Both the position numbers and the translations under genes were made by a program. Positions 53,346 through 64,000 of a stretch of 64,000 nt of DNA are shown here, piece by piece; within the stretch, counting starts at the first letter, position 1, and each line of letters begins with the position of its first letter. The notes under the pieces were generated by a model, which worked only from the letters and a program-made list of their open reading frames with translations, searched no databases and had not been told where the DNA came from. This DNA is from Neofusicoccum parvum (lineage: Eukaryota; Ascomycota; Dothideomycetes; Botryosphaeriales; Botryosphaeriaceae), in NCBI GenBank assembly GCA_020912385.1, contig CP087217.1:682001-746000 (forward strand), read 5' to 3'.

Positions 53346-54718
53346 ATGGTGAAAGCAGGTGGGGCAGCTCCCGACTCCCGTGCGACCCGCGCAGAGCTTG
53401 CAAACTGACCCTCACAGTCGTCGCTGGTGCCTCTGGCGGTATTGGCCAGGTGAGCACACATCCTTCCATCCGCGCTCATCGCCGCTGACCTCACGTCTGT
53501 CCAGCCTCTGTCGCTCCTCCTCAAGGCTTCCCCGCTTGTTGACGAGCTCGCCCTTTACGATGTCGTCAACACTCCGGGCGTCGCAACCGACCTGTCGCAC
53601 ATCTCATCTCCGGCCGTACGTGTTGCTTATACCACATCCAAACAACGTGCTTACAGCGAGCTAGAAAACCACTGGCTACCTCCCCAAGGACGATGGCATG
53701 AAGAAGGCCTTCACCGGTGCTGACATCATTGTCATTCCGGCTGGCATCCCCCGTAAGGAGTCCCGGAGAAGGGCTTGCAGGGCAAACATGAGACTGATGC
53801 TCCTTCAGGCAAGCCTGGCATGACCCGCGACGACCTTTTCAAGATCAACGCAGGCATCGTGCGCGACCTGGTCCAGGGTATCGCGGAGAACGCTCCCGAT
53901 GCCTTCATCCTCGTCATCTCGAACCCCGTCAACTCGACCGTGCCCATCGCCGCCGAGGTCCTGAAGCGCGCGGGCAAGTTCAACCCCAAGAAGCTTTTCG
54001 GTGTCACCACCCTGGATGTCGTCCGTGCCCAGACCTTCGTCGCCGAAATCGTTGGCGAGAAGAACCCCGCTAACCTCAAGATCCCCGTTGTCGGCGGTCA
54101 CTCTGGCGAGACCATTGTCCCGCTCTTCACTCAGGCCGAGCCCAAGGCCAGCATCCCCGCTGATAAGCTGGATGCCCTCGTCAACCGTATGTTCTTTACG
54201 TAATTTGCGCTGAGCATCAGCTGATATTTTCCGCAGGCGTCCAGTTCGGTGGCGACGAGGTGGTGAAGGCCAAGGATGGTGCTGGATCTGCAACCCTTTC
54301 TATGGCTTTTGCCGGCTTCCGGTAGGTTGAGATTTGTCCGCTGATACTATGATTCGTATTGACTCCGTTGTAGCTTTGCCGAGAAGATTTTGCAGGCCGT
54401 CAAGGGCGAGACTGGCATCATCGAACCCACTTTCGTCTACCTGCCGGGTGTTGAGGGCGGTGACGCCATTGCCAAGCAGACTGGCACCGAATTCTTTGCT
54501 GCCCCGGTTGAGCTCGGCGTAAGTTGTCCCCAGAACCTGTTTTCCACAGAAGGTGATAGTAACTCATTCAATCGTAGCCCGATGGTGCCAAGAGAATCAT
54601 CGACGTGGTCAGCAAGGCCAACGATTACGAGAAGAAGCTGCTCGATGTTGCGTACAAGGGCCTGAAGGGCAACATCGACAAGGGTGTCGAGTTCGTCGTC
54701 AACCCCCCTCCCAAGTGA
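53346..54718 (+). CDS. Malate dehydrogenase, cytosolic type
   Basis: Eight exons, 53346..53358, 53418..53449, 53505..53615, 53665..53752, 53809..54186, 54237..54321, 54374..54518 and 54578..54718, give 330 residues. The first exon has only 13 nt (MVKA plus one base). The NAD site GASGGIGQ is at residues 8-15, without a mitochondrial presequence. The mobile substrate loop [11 protein letters not shown] with its arginines, the catalytic GGHSG histidine and the NPVNS motif are all present. It interconverts malate and oxaloacetate with NAD. The end is NPPPK, with no peroxisomal SKL. Length and the [12 protein letters not shown] start match the fungal cytosolic isoform rather than the mitochondrial one. 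Confidence 0.95.
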
Positions 54719-55777
54719 GTGTCAACCCCCTCTTACAACTTCCCATCACCCACGTCGAAGAGTGTACCGGCGATCGGCACCATGCCGGGTGGGAGAGAAT
54801 CATTTTTTTTAGAACCCTAGGAATTGCTAATGTATGGGGAGCTGATTTTCCGGGCAGATAGGTTGTGACCGGACACAACCTGCATAGATGATTTCGGTAT
54901 GGAAGTATAGTGAAAGCGATTCAAGGGTGAATGCGCTATGGAAGGGGTCTAAACAAGAAAACCAAACATCCTGAGAGATGGTTAGCAGATAAGGCGTAGC
55001 ATGGTCATGAATATGAATGGAATCAATTGCAAAGGCAGACTTCTTCTTACTTTGTGGTGACATTAGTGATTCTTCTACTCTATTCGCATCTTTGGGGGTA
55101 TGCTCGAAATAAAATGACGAATTTGAAGTTGGATGTACCTCGAAAAAAGCCCGAGGCTTGCCATAAACGTGAGAGACCGCCGTCGCTATGGAGGAGAGAA
55201 AACCTGACAACAAGACCTGGGGGCTACTTCTTTCCTTTATAAGATGGGCAACAGACCGCAGAGGCCCCGCGGCCTTTCTCTTTTGCTCTTCACTCCCCAG
55301 CGACTGCCTTAATGTGGCCTGAGCACCCCATGCAAGTATCTCTTTTTTGCTCCACTTGCGTGTGTTGTGTTTTCGTCGTACATCCCCACGCTTCCGGTAT
55401 CTCCCGGCATCTCCGATCCCACGCTATCTCCTCTCTCTTAAAATCGTAGAAAAGCTCCACTTTCTTTCCTCTCCCCCCAATTCTGCATGTGGGCCGGTGG
55501 CAGAATATATACACGCCTTCCTTTCGGGAGAGAGCTTTTGCGTTTCTTCGTCTTCTTCTCGTTGTCGTTGAGGCTGGGTTATCACAGTTCGAAAGAAAAC
55601 TCTCCCCTCGGACTACCGGATGGCGAGAACCGAGGTTGAAGCTTTGCTACAACGAGCCTCTTTCGCACGGAACGCTAGCTTCTCTGCGCTTCTTTTGGTC
55701 CGATTGCCTTCCTCTTTCTCACCAATTGCCCACTTGCGAGGAGGAATCTTGGAGGATAATGATTCGTGACCGGATCG
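54719..55777. other. Convergent intergenic region
   Basis: About 1.06 kb between the 3' ends of malate dehydrogenase and TRS33. A 118-codon plus-strand frame (55489-55845) overlaps the TRS33 end and lacks any recognisable feature, so it is not called. Confidence 0.5.
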
Positions 55778-56878
55778 CTATGACTTGGCGCCTTGAGTGC
55801 GGATCTGGAAGGTTGCGCCGGGCAGGCCGGTTGACTCGGCTGTGACGGTCGCGATGATGCCCATGCTGGCGAGGGCGCCGCGGATGAGGCCGGCGGGGAA
55901 GTAGAGGAACTGTGGCAGGGCTGTTAGAGAGGGTGTTTTCCTCTAATCACCCTAGCCTCCTTCCTTCGGCCTGGTCTCTGGGGAAGAGATGGCTGTGTGA
56001 GTGGGTAATGACTCACCGGTTGCGCCTTTGTGGTTATGATGTTGTCTCCCATCCCCTTCTCCAGACTCATTTTAGTGAGAGGCTTGAAATGTTGGTCGGT
56101 TAGGACGTATATGCCGCGGTGGTTGGTCTTGAGGTTGTCGATTTGCTTGCGGAAAACGAGGGTCCAGAGGTCTTTGCAAAGGAACTTGATGACGTCTAAG
56201 GTTTCGCTGAAGCGAGGCTTGTCGCGGGAGAAGCTGTGACGCGCATCAGCATGTGAGTCGAGTATAAGCGGAGAGCACGGAAGGGCCGCTTAGAGAAGGG
56301 TGGTCAGGGAGGCGTGGTGTTTGCATGGCCAGGAGGGCGAGCGGTCGAGAGCTGGCTAAGTAAGATTCACCCAATGTTGGGTTATCTGGCACAGTGCTCT
56401 GAAAACCTGTCTCATCCTCCTGCCAGAGCAAACCGCCCCCTCTATATCGCCTTCGACCTCCTCCAGCGGCACCAACACCCAACGGGACGCCCTGAAGCAC
56501 AGCGGAATAAACATACCGCTCCGTGATACCCAAGCCCACCCTATAGCCCAGCATCTCCAGCCGATACAACACCGCATCCTTCAGCTCCTCCTCATCGGCG
56601 CTGCCCACAACGCCGCCCTCCGCTATCCTCGGCGTGGTCCCGCTCTTGGGCGTCGAGCCGGCGCCATTCGTCGCGGCCACGGCCGATGCTCTCCGTCCCG
56701 TTGTGGCGCCCGGGTTGCCAGGTGTCACGTACTCGTCCTCGCGCGCGGCTAGCTCAGCGGCCATGCGGTAGGCCATGGGCACCAGCTCTATCAGCAGGAA
56801 GTCCATGCACGAGGAGTTGATGTAGCCAGGGCCCGAGTCGTTCACACTGGAAGGCGGGGGATGCGTTTCATATGACAT
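55778..56878 (-). CDS. TRS33: TRAPP complex subunit Trs33 (TRAPPC6, Bet3 family)
   Basis: Exons complement(56517..56878, 56017..56233, 55778..55909) give 236 residues. Exon 1 holds SCMDFLLIELVPMAYRMA and, after a Ser/Thr/Gly-rich insert of about 50 residues, LYRLEMLGYRVGLGITER. Exon 2 gives FSRDKPRFSETLDVIKFLCK followed by DLWTLVFRKQIDNLKTNHRG, the core of the Bet3-like fold. Exon 3 ends FPAGLIRGALASMG..AKS. Trs33 is a core subunit of the TRAPP guanine-nucleotide exchange complexes that activate Ypt1/Rab1 at the Golgi. The low-complexity insert distinguishes it from the shorter animal protein and is common in filamentous fungi. Confidence 0.93.
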
Positions 56879-57491
56879 GGTGGGTGATTATGCCGAAGAA
56901 GGTTTGAGCGAGTGGTTGTCGCGCGGTGCGGAGGTAGCTTTGCGCCTGGGGTGGTGGAGAGCTGTGCTAGAGCTGGGATGGGGGGAGTTGCGGCGCGTTC
57001 GTGGAGGCGTTGGTCGGTGGAGAGTCCTGGCTGGGCCGGGCTGGAGAGGAGTCGTCGAGGAGGGAGAGGCTGGAGAGAGATGCTCTCGGAGGTGCGGGAT
57101 GCTGGGTCGGGGCTTCGACTGGACGCGTGGGGAACGAAGATGCGGAGGCTGACGTTGCGCTGCGGAAAGCGGACGGAGGTTTGCGGCAACCAGTTCTGGC
57201 TCGCGTGGCGTCGGAGCTCACTGCATTCACGCTGCCCGCACGATGCGCCGACAGTGTGAGGGTGTCCGCTGCATCGCTCTGGCCCAAGCCTGCGGCGACT
57301 CCTCCTGTATTCCCTCTGTCCTGTCCACGCAACTTTGCACGAAGGCGTCGAGGACGCGGCGGCAACGACTTGTTTGAGCTCCGCAGGCTTGGCGGCGGCG
57401 GGCGGTGAGTGGGAAATTGTGCGGATCACCGAGACGCAAGACCCAAGCTCGCACGACTTCGCGAGCCACCGCCGACGCGCTTCCATCTGCA
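56879..57491. other. Divergent intergenic region, TRS33 / RSM10
   Basis: 613 bp, GC-rich, must carry both promoters. Overlapping frames have no family features. Confidence 0.5.
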
Positions 57492-58475
57492 ATGGCTACT
57501 CCGGCATACGCCAGGTCGCCTTTTGGCGCCCTGAAGAGGGTCAAGGTCAGCATTGAACCTTCGACGCGACCGCCCCCGTCGTAGCGACGCTGAACAGTGC
57601 CGTCCAGATTTCACCTCCGACCGCTGTGCCGTGCCAGCGCTTCTACAACAACACCCTTGAGGGCTTCCGATTAGCCAATATCGATGTGGAAGAGACTGCT
57701 GCGTGAGATTTGGTCCCTGTCAACCGGATTCAGAATATGGTGCTGACGTCGCCTAGAAAGCGCAACATTGCCATGCCACCTACCTCCGACACGTAAGAAC
57801 CCACTATCGCACCATGCCTATACGCCCTTCAGCGCGTTCTGACATATCGAAAGCCCGGACATCCCGATCTCTACAAAAGAAGCCCTGAAGGAGCTCCGCC
57901 AGCCACGCAACGTCGAAGCCATCTTCAAGCAGCCGCTCCGCCGCCCCGCACAATACGGCATTCCCGTCTGCGACCTGCAGCTGCGCACCTTCAGCGTGCG
58001 CAACATGGAGTTCTTCGCCGACTTCGCCATGCGCGCCGCCTACTATCTCGGCCTGTCCGCCAAGGGCCCCATCCCGCTGCCCCGCAAGATCGAGCGCTGG
58101 ACCGTGCCGCGCGCCAACTTCGTCTTCAAGAAGTCGCAGGAGAACTTCGAGCGCATCACCCTGCGCCGCTTGATCCAGATCCAGGACGGTGATCCGGAGG
58201 TCGTCCAGCTGTGGTTGGCGTTCCTGCAGAAGCACCAGTACCACGGCGTGGGCATGAAGGCGAACGTATTCGAGTTCGAGAAGCTGGATGTCGCAAAGGC
58301 GTTGGACGAGCAGGCACAAAAAGAGAAGGCAAAGGTCGACGAGACCTGGGAGAGCTTCGGTCGGAGGAAGGATGCTCCCGAGCAGCCCGAGGAGTTGCTC
58401 GAGATGCTCAACGCAGAACCGGTCAGGAAGGCGGGTACGGATATGCCCATGGGCAGGACGTCATGGGAAAAATGA
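57492..58475 (+). CDS. RSM10: Mitochondrial ribosomal protein uS10m
   Basis: Exons 57492..57545, 57608..57702, 57757..57792 and 57854..58475 give 268 residues. Exons 2-4 are secure; the first junction uses a non-consensus GTCAGC donor and is less certain. The N-terminus (MATPAYARSPFGALKRVK, then CQRFYNN) is basic and Ser/Thr-rich, a mitochondrial presequence, with the RFY motif near the expected cleavage site. The S10 domain spans about residues 85-195: VEAIFKQPLRRPAQYG, CDLQLRTFSVRNMEFFADF and RTLRR-like sequence around ERITLRRLIQI. It is a small-subunit mitoribosome protein of the head domain. Its length is a little above that of the yeast protein. Confidence 0.9.
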
Positions 58476-59147
58476 GAGGGTCTCCACCCGGGTTTGTAAT
58501 GATATTGTAGATACAAGGCGCTGGTTTGAGCGACAGGGTTCGAAAATGGATCGGTCCTTTGCGATTCGGTTTTGTGATCACGCAGAAGAGACACGTTAGG
58601 TTGGCATAGGTGAAGCCATTTTGTAAGTTGCACATTCCGCAAAAGACAGGATTTTGCTGAGTAGGTCAACTATACAGAGCCGCTAGTGCTCGTAACCAAC
58701 CACGAATGCTTTCGAAATGCCTCAAAGCGAAGCAATAGTCCAGAGGATTGCTGCGAACACTCAAAGGCATCATCGCATCTGGGCGAGGTTTCCTGTATTC
58801 TATCCCTGGCCAAAGGTCGTCTTTCACGCTGTTCGTCGACTACTGCACACCTAGAGGGCGGCTCAGTGATCCGGACTGTTACCGTGACCGCAGCCGAACC
58901 AGGTCGCGCGGGTGAGAGTATGCAAGCCAAGCGAGTATTCTGGCCACGACCAATCGCGGGATCCTCTCCTACAGTAGCGGGAGATCCTTGTCGGACAACG
59001 GTAAGTCCAAGATATTCTGGCATTGACCAATCAAATTCCCTGTCAGCGAATGATGAGCCAAGTTACAGCCTTGCCCCACAGGGTTCTACTTAAGCATCTG
59101 CCCTCGCCTCAAAAATCCCGTGCTAATGTCCACCAGATTTGAGCGCC
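58476..59147. other. Intergenic region
   Basis: 672 bp between RSM10 and the Clr5-ankyrin gene. No gene is supported; promoter of the latter. Confidence 0.5.
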
Positions 59148-62100
59148 ATGGAATCAGAATGGGAGTCGCACAAAGAAACGATCCGGCGGCTTTACCTCGA
59201 GGAAGACAAAACCCGTTGCGAAGTCATGAGAGAGATGGAGAACAAATTCGATTTCCGGGCCGAGTAAGCCTTTGCCGAATGTTCGAAACCAGTCTCAGGA
59301 GCAAACTAATCAATATAGAGCCGGAAAATATGAGCGTCAGTTCAGAAAATGGAACTTCCGGAAGAACTTGAATGAAAAGGAATGGCGAGCGGTTGTCCGT
59401 CGGATCAACAAGAGGAAGGTCCAGGGCAAGGAAAGTCAGCTGCGCATTGACGGGATCCTGGTCACGGCCAAGAAGCTGAAGAAGGCTACGGCACGGTATC
59501 AAGATTCCAAGCTCGACACGATTAAGAGGTGTAGGTACATAATCCCAGTCATTAGTGTCTGCATTGATGATTTCAGCAATGGCAATCGATCGGCGCAGCA
59601 GAACACCAGACGGGCTCACAATACGCACTCCTCCGAGCTTCGAGGTGCATTGCACCATACTTGAGAACCTCCCCTGGTTCACTTTTCTACAAGATATTAA
59701 GGACGAAAGTACTCAATGCATCGGATAAGCTGCTTAGAATGGGTATGTTGAGCTAATGATTCTCAGTTCTTGCATTCAAACGGCTCATTGTGCCCCTAAA
59801 CCATCGTCCTGAAGCCATGAAATTCTCCACGACTGATCCCGACCTTTACTTCCTTAACGATATAGTCGCTACAATCGGATCTTGGAAAGGCGATGCTGTC
59901 ATACCAGCATCAGCCAATAGCGATCAAGAGCCTCTCTTCGAAGACCGGTCAACGATCAGCAGTGAAGTTGACTTTATTGAATCTCTCATAGAAAGAATCC
60001 TTTTGTCGTCGAACCGCATGGTCCCCACGAAGCCACTGTTCATCAGTTCCGCCAAATCTACGGTCGACGCACTCTGTTCAAAAGTGATCAGCAAGGCATT
60101 TAAATCTTCAGCAGTAGCACCTTTGGTCACGAGACTGCTTGCGAAAACTAGCCCCACTGTTGAAGCACTAGTGGAAACGATATTCAAATCCGCTCTCCAC
60201 CAAGACGACGTAGATCTGGTCCGGGTTCTACTCACGAAAAGCAAAATCAGCTGCAATGATGCATTAGCAGCGCCCTGGTACTTACCTTGTGACCGATATC
60301 CACCCTTTGGCGGGAGAAAGCCTCTTGATGTGGCCATTAGCCACCGCAACCTCGACATGGTGGAGCTTCTCCTGGAATTTGGAGTAAAGCACGATTCTAC
60401 CGCACTTGCTTCCAAAGTCAACTCCTGGAATATCACCCCCGAAAGTTTCGAAAACTTCATCACATGCTGGGCTCCTCAATGGTACGACCAATGGACTGAA
60501 ACCAGCCGAAACATCACCGAATTTGAAACAGCTCCTGGTCTCTTGGAAGAAAAAAGCAGTTGCTGCTGCCAAAGCTGCAGCGGAGGAACCAACCAGGAGT
60601 CTGAAAGAGCTTCCGATCTCAATCATGACCAGACAGATATGGCGAGTTCGGCCTCTGGAAACCTTGCTCCTAAACATCGCGCAACGGCAGGAGGCACTAG
60701 ACATGGGAAGGAGAGCCCGATGAGTGTCCTGGATTTCGTCAAAAGTAATGATTCTCATGGCTTATCATCCGCTCTGGCACAAGGTGCAGACCCCAATTTC
60801 CGGCATGGGGCAAGCGGATGCTCAGCATTGTCGAAATCTGTCGAGGCAGGGAGCATGGAATTGGTCGAGATCCTTCTGGATGCCGGCGCACAACAGCAAC
60901 TTCGAGGAAGCCAGACCAAACTCGAGGACACGCCGTTATTACTTGCAATTCAGTCACGACATCTGAACATGGTGAAGTTCCTCCTCTCACGAGGGGCTGA
61001 TCCCAATACGTGCAGTGCGGATTTGCGCCTGGTTTCGGCCTTGCAACTCGCTACATTCTACAAGTTGAAGGCTGTTGTGGCATGTCTGTTGGATTACGGC
61101 GCCGACACTGATTTGTGCCACGTCTCACCGTCCACACCTCTCCAGATCGCCGTGAACCATGGCGATGTCGATCTTGTTTCCCTTCTTATCTCAGGGGGAG
61201 CAAATGTGAACACCACTTCCGGCGGAATAACACCTCTCCAAATTGCAGTAGACGGTAGAGACCTCCGAATGGTTTCTTTGTTACTTGAAAAGGGTGCAAT
61301 GGACGGTCCGACAATTTGTTACCCCGCCCTTTTCAAATATCCTATTCTGAAAGCCCCACGGACTGCTCTCCACTTCCCTGTCGGCTCAACCGCGCTCATT
61401 CTCGCTGCTCAACATCCAGGCAATTCAAACTTGGAAATCGTGAAGGAGCTTGTGTCCAGAGGTGCTGACGTAAACGCCCACCCAAGCTATCCGTGCTTCG
61501 ACTCCGCGCTCACGGCCGCTGTGGAACAAGGAAACGATTTGGTAGCCGAGTTTCTCCTCGAAAATGGTGCTCTTCCTCGTGTGTCCCTGAAAGATTCGCA
61601 TGCAGATCTTGCCGCAAGCGTGGTCCATGTTGCCGTCCGAAAAGGCAATTACCACATTCTGCAGCGCGCAATACAGTGCGGGGCTGACGTAAACACTCTG
61701 GACAACTCTAGGTTGTCTCCCTTGATTTACGCTATCAAGCTATGTTTACCTTGGAGGGAGGTGCAACGCTTTCTCCTTCTCCTAATCAGACATGGCGCAG
61801 ACCCCAACCATCCCGGAGCAGCGATGACAGCATTACAAGCAGTAGCGACCTTCAAGAGCTTGGATACAGGACTCATCGAATACTTTCTTCGACTTGGGGC
61901 GCATGTCGACAACATTTCACTGAGATCAGCTGTGCGTTTCGGTCATCATGCTCAGGTAGCCAAGATGCTTCGCATCGCTTTCTCGTCGCCGGATGGATTC
62001 GGAGGGAAGGTAGATTCATGCTTCGGACACACTGCTCTGTTTCAAGCTGCAATCAAAAACGACAACAGGATGATTGGGGTTCTCATCCGTGGGGGCATCA

Positions 62101-62987
62101 AAGTGTCCTCGCCGTGTGTTTTCAGAGTCATCCGACGTTTGTCCTACGACGGGAATCTGACCGCATTGGGCTTTCTCTTGGAGCATGGGGCCCCCTCTCA
62201 CTTATCAAAGGCCCTGAAAGAGCGCGAAAGCCATTGTTCCGCACGGTTAGCTATAAATTGGCACGATAGAAATGTGTGGCAAGGTGACCTCCTTTTTGAA
62301 GCTGGCTCTCCATTACAATTTGCAGCACATCAAGACCACAACCAAATTGCTCAGCTCCTCCTCAACTACGGTGCAAGCACAGAGTACACTACCGTAGAAG
62401 GCCAAGTTTCCTGTCAATTGGCACCGGCAGCAGTCCAGAGTGCTCGAACCCCCCTGCAAGTTGCCGCGAGGCGGGGTAATGCTGAACAAGTCAAGATGCT
62501 CGTCAATGCAGGAGCGGATGTCAACGCCCCTCCTGCGTGGGCCTACGGATTCACCGCGCTGCAGGCTGCAGGAATCCAAGGTCAAACCGGAATGGCGCGC
62601 ATTCTCCTGGAAGCAGGTGCTCAGGTCAACGCGCCTGGTGCGAAAGTTGGAGGTCTCACAGCGCTGGAAGGAGCAGCGCAATGGGGCCGAATCGACATGC
62701 TGTCGTTGCTCGTAGACGCTGGCGCTGACCTCAAGAGTGATCATTTTGGATCCAGACAGATGAGAAATGCTGTGAATCTCGCACGGTACCACGGACACAA
62801 TGCTGCTGCAAGACTGCTGTTGCGGCACTTGGAAAGCTGTCCTCCCCTGCCTCCCTCTCGACACCATGCCAAGACCTTACCTTCATTACAGGACCTTCCA
62901 ATTTGCACTAGAAACGCTATCGTGGGACACGACAAAGAGTTAGCGAGGCATGCCGAGGAGAATCAGGATTCACCGGGAGATCCTTGA
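59148..62987 (+). CDS. Clr5-domain ankyrin-repeat protein
   Basis: Exons 59148..59263, 59319..59530, 59577..59708 and 59767..62987 give 1226 residues, all phases consistent; the last donor (GTACTC at 59709) is the weakest call. Residues about 4-60 form the Clr5 domain (WESHKETIRRLYLEEDKT, then YERQFRKWNFRKNL), a helical, presumably DNA-binding domain of ascomycetes. Exon 4 is mainly ankyrin repeats, from about residue 245 to 1190, some fifteen or more of them, such as TPLQIAVNHGDVDLVSLLIS and GADVNAP turns. A Lys/Arg-poor linker with Cys-Cys-Cys-Gln-Ser-Cys lies near residue 330. This architecture is common in large, fast-changing families of Pezizomycotina. Its partners are unknown; a nuclear scaffold or regulator is an inference. 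Confidence 0.85.
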
Positions 62988-63469
62988 TTGGGATGAATGG
63001 AGCTCAGCACAATTGGGCCCGTCTTCCGAGTTGTTTCGAGCATTGTAGCAGGTACAGCACGTCTTGTCATCTCTCCATTTAACACGCTGTCAGCTGTGAT
63101 CGCTTCAGGGGTCATCACTACTCGAAGTTCAGGGATATTTTCACAAGTTCAATATAACGAATGCATGTGACTTGTGGAGCTTCTCTGCTAATGGTGCTAG
63201 GAAAGAATATATTTGCTATCGTTCTGAGGTGGTGATTTTCTCAGATCATGCTGAGTGTTAATACATCAATAGCAATGTACCATATCATCATTCGGTAATA
63301 CTACAAAAAGAGAAGGCCAGACAATAATACTTGAATCATTCCTCCACAGTCACGTATCGCCATGTGCATGTAACAATAGTATGAAGTAAGCGAGCCAGAG
63401 CCACACCACAAAGACTCCGGAGCTGGCGGCAATGAATGTCCCTATCTTGATGATTGACTGAATCTCCAG
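62988..63469. other. Convergent intergenic region
   Basis: 482 bp of AT-richer sequence between two stop codons. No gene is supported. Confidence 0.5.
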
Positions 63470-64000
63470 CTAGACCTGTGGCGTTCCATGGAACCGCACC
63501 CTCCGCAACAATCGCCTCTTGTCCTTGATCTCCGTCCTCGAATGCAAGAATCTCGCATTATCCATCAACAACACCACATTATCCTTGAAAACATCCCCCG
63601 GAAATCGCCAACCCACCTTCTCAGGGGTCTCAAGCAGCGCGTTCAACTCCCTCACCGCCTCGCATGCACTGGGGTTCTCACTCGGCGGGTCTGGCAAGAT
63701 GTCTCTCCTGAACCGGAGAAGGTATCTACCTGTCCCTGGCTCAACGTCCAGTAGCTTGCCTTTGTTCGAAGCCCTGCCCTTGTAGAACTCAGCTGGGACC
63801 TGGATGTCGAACTCGGTGTTGAGCAGTGCTTCAACGGAGGAGGGCGAGAGCGCGGCGACCAAGTCGTCGGCGGGCAGCACGCGGAAGATGCCGCCGCCGT
63901 GCTTGTCTGGGTGGATAACGTGCAGCCCGAAGAAGCGCTGCGGTGTCTCCTCGAAGGAGCCGTCAGTGTGCCACGCGAACTCGCCGACGCCATGCGAGCG
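63470..64000 (-). CDS. TauD/TfdA-type Fe(II)/2-oxoglutarate dioxygenase (5' end beyond window)
   Basis: The last 176 codons are present without an intron; the start lies past position 64000. The iron ligands are visible: His and Asp of WHTDGS (63959-63970) and the distal His of NARFLHSR, with the 2-oxoglutarate-binding arginine in RRVRFHG close to the C-terminus. Members hydroxylate sulfonates, trimethyllysine-like amines, halogenated acids or fungal metabolites; this fragment cannot tell which. The segment HVIHPDKHGGGIFRVLPADDLV is typical of fungal TauD proteins. It is convergent with the Clr5-ankyrin gene, so the two are unlikely to share a promoter. Confidence 0.85.
   Translation of the reverse strand, partial: RSHGVGEFAWHTDGSFEETPQRFFGLHVIHPDKHGGGIFRVLPADDLVAALSPSSVEALLNTEFDIQVPAEFYKGRASNKGKLLDVEPGTGRYLLRFRRDILPDPPSENPSACEAVRELNALLETPEKVGWRFPGDVFKDNVVLLMDNARFLHSRTEIKDKRRLLRRVRFHGTPQV

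Noticed and set aside
55489..55845. 118-codon plus-strand frame
   Set aside because: It runs into the antisense of the TRS33 last exon and shows no domain, signal or repeat; probably chance.

Overview
The window is nuclear DNA of a filamentous ascomycete (Pezizomycotina; a Dothideomycete-like fungus is plausible, but genus cannot be read from the sequence). The evidence is the short GT..AG introns of about 45-90 bp, two Zn2Cys6 regulators, a Clr5-ankyrin protein, fungal forms of cytosolic malate dehydrogenase, HAP5, Trs33 and Rsm10, and a transposon island with the CpA-to-TpA scarring typical of repeat-induced point mutation (RIP). All gene models below were spliced by eye. Each intron was placed where GT and AG restore a continuous family-like protein with consistent phase.

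Left arm (1-6279): a Zn2Cys6 factor, a D-2-hydroxyacid dehydrogenase and a divergently transcribed Asp/Glu-racemase-like enzyme form a possible small metabolic cluster, followed by a three-helix membrane protein.

Transposon island (about 6300-31640, 25 kb without a host gene): the layers can be read as an insertion history. A Tad-like LINE (copy 1, + strand) is split by a tandem Ty3/Gypsy array, LTR-internal-LTR-internal-LTR, flanked by the 5-bp duplication CTAAG. The second Gypsy unit is split by a 7.2-kb chromodomain Gypsy element (19979-27178), flanked by GTCGC. The uninterrupted paralogous site survives in the first unit at 14665-14669. The nested element keeps a 1301-codon pol, a gag with one nonsense codon, and an antisense cysteine-rich reading frame near its 3' LTR. 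Two more LINE fragments, one inverted (28620-29460) and one forward (29480-31640), complete the island.

Middle (31650-46788): an allantoate-permease-type transporter whose stop codon lies about 10 bp from the LINE remnant; a small secreted Kex2-processed cysteine protein; a possible catabolic cluster (monocarboxylate-type MFS transporter, FAD amine oxidase, Zn2Cys6 factor, cupin); a signal-anchored surface protein; and a 689-residue secreted protein of unknown function.

Right arm (47173-64000): housekeeping genes with conserved products, namely purine nucleoside phosphorylase, the rRNA-processing factor Fcf2, the CCAAT-binding subunit HAP5, cytosolic malate dehydrogenase, TRAPP subunit Trs33 and mitochondrial ribosomal protein Rsm10. 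These are followed by a 1226-residue Clr5-ankyrin protein and the C-terminal part of a TauD-type dioxygenase that runs off the right edge. No CRISPR array, rRNA gene or convincing tRNA gene was seen.
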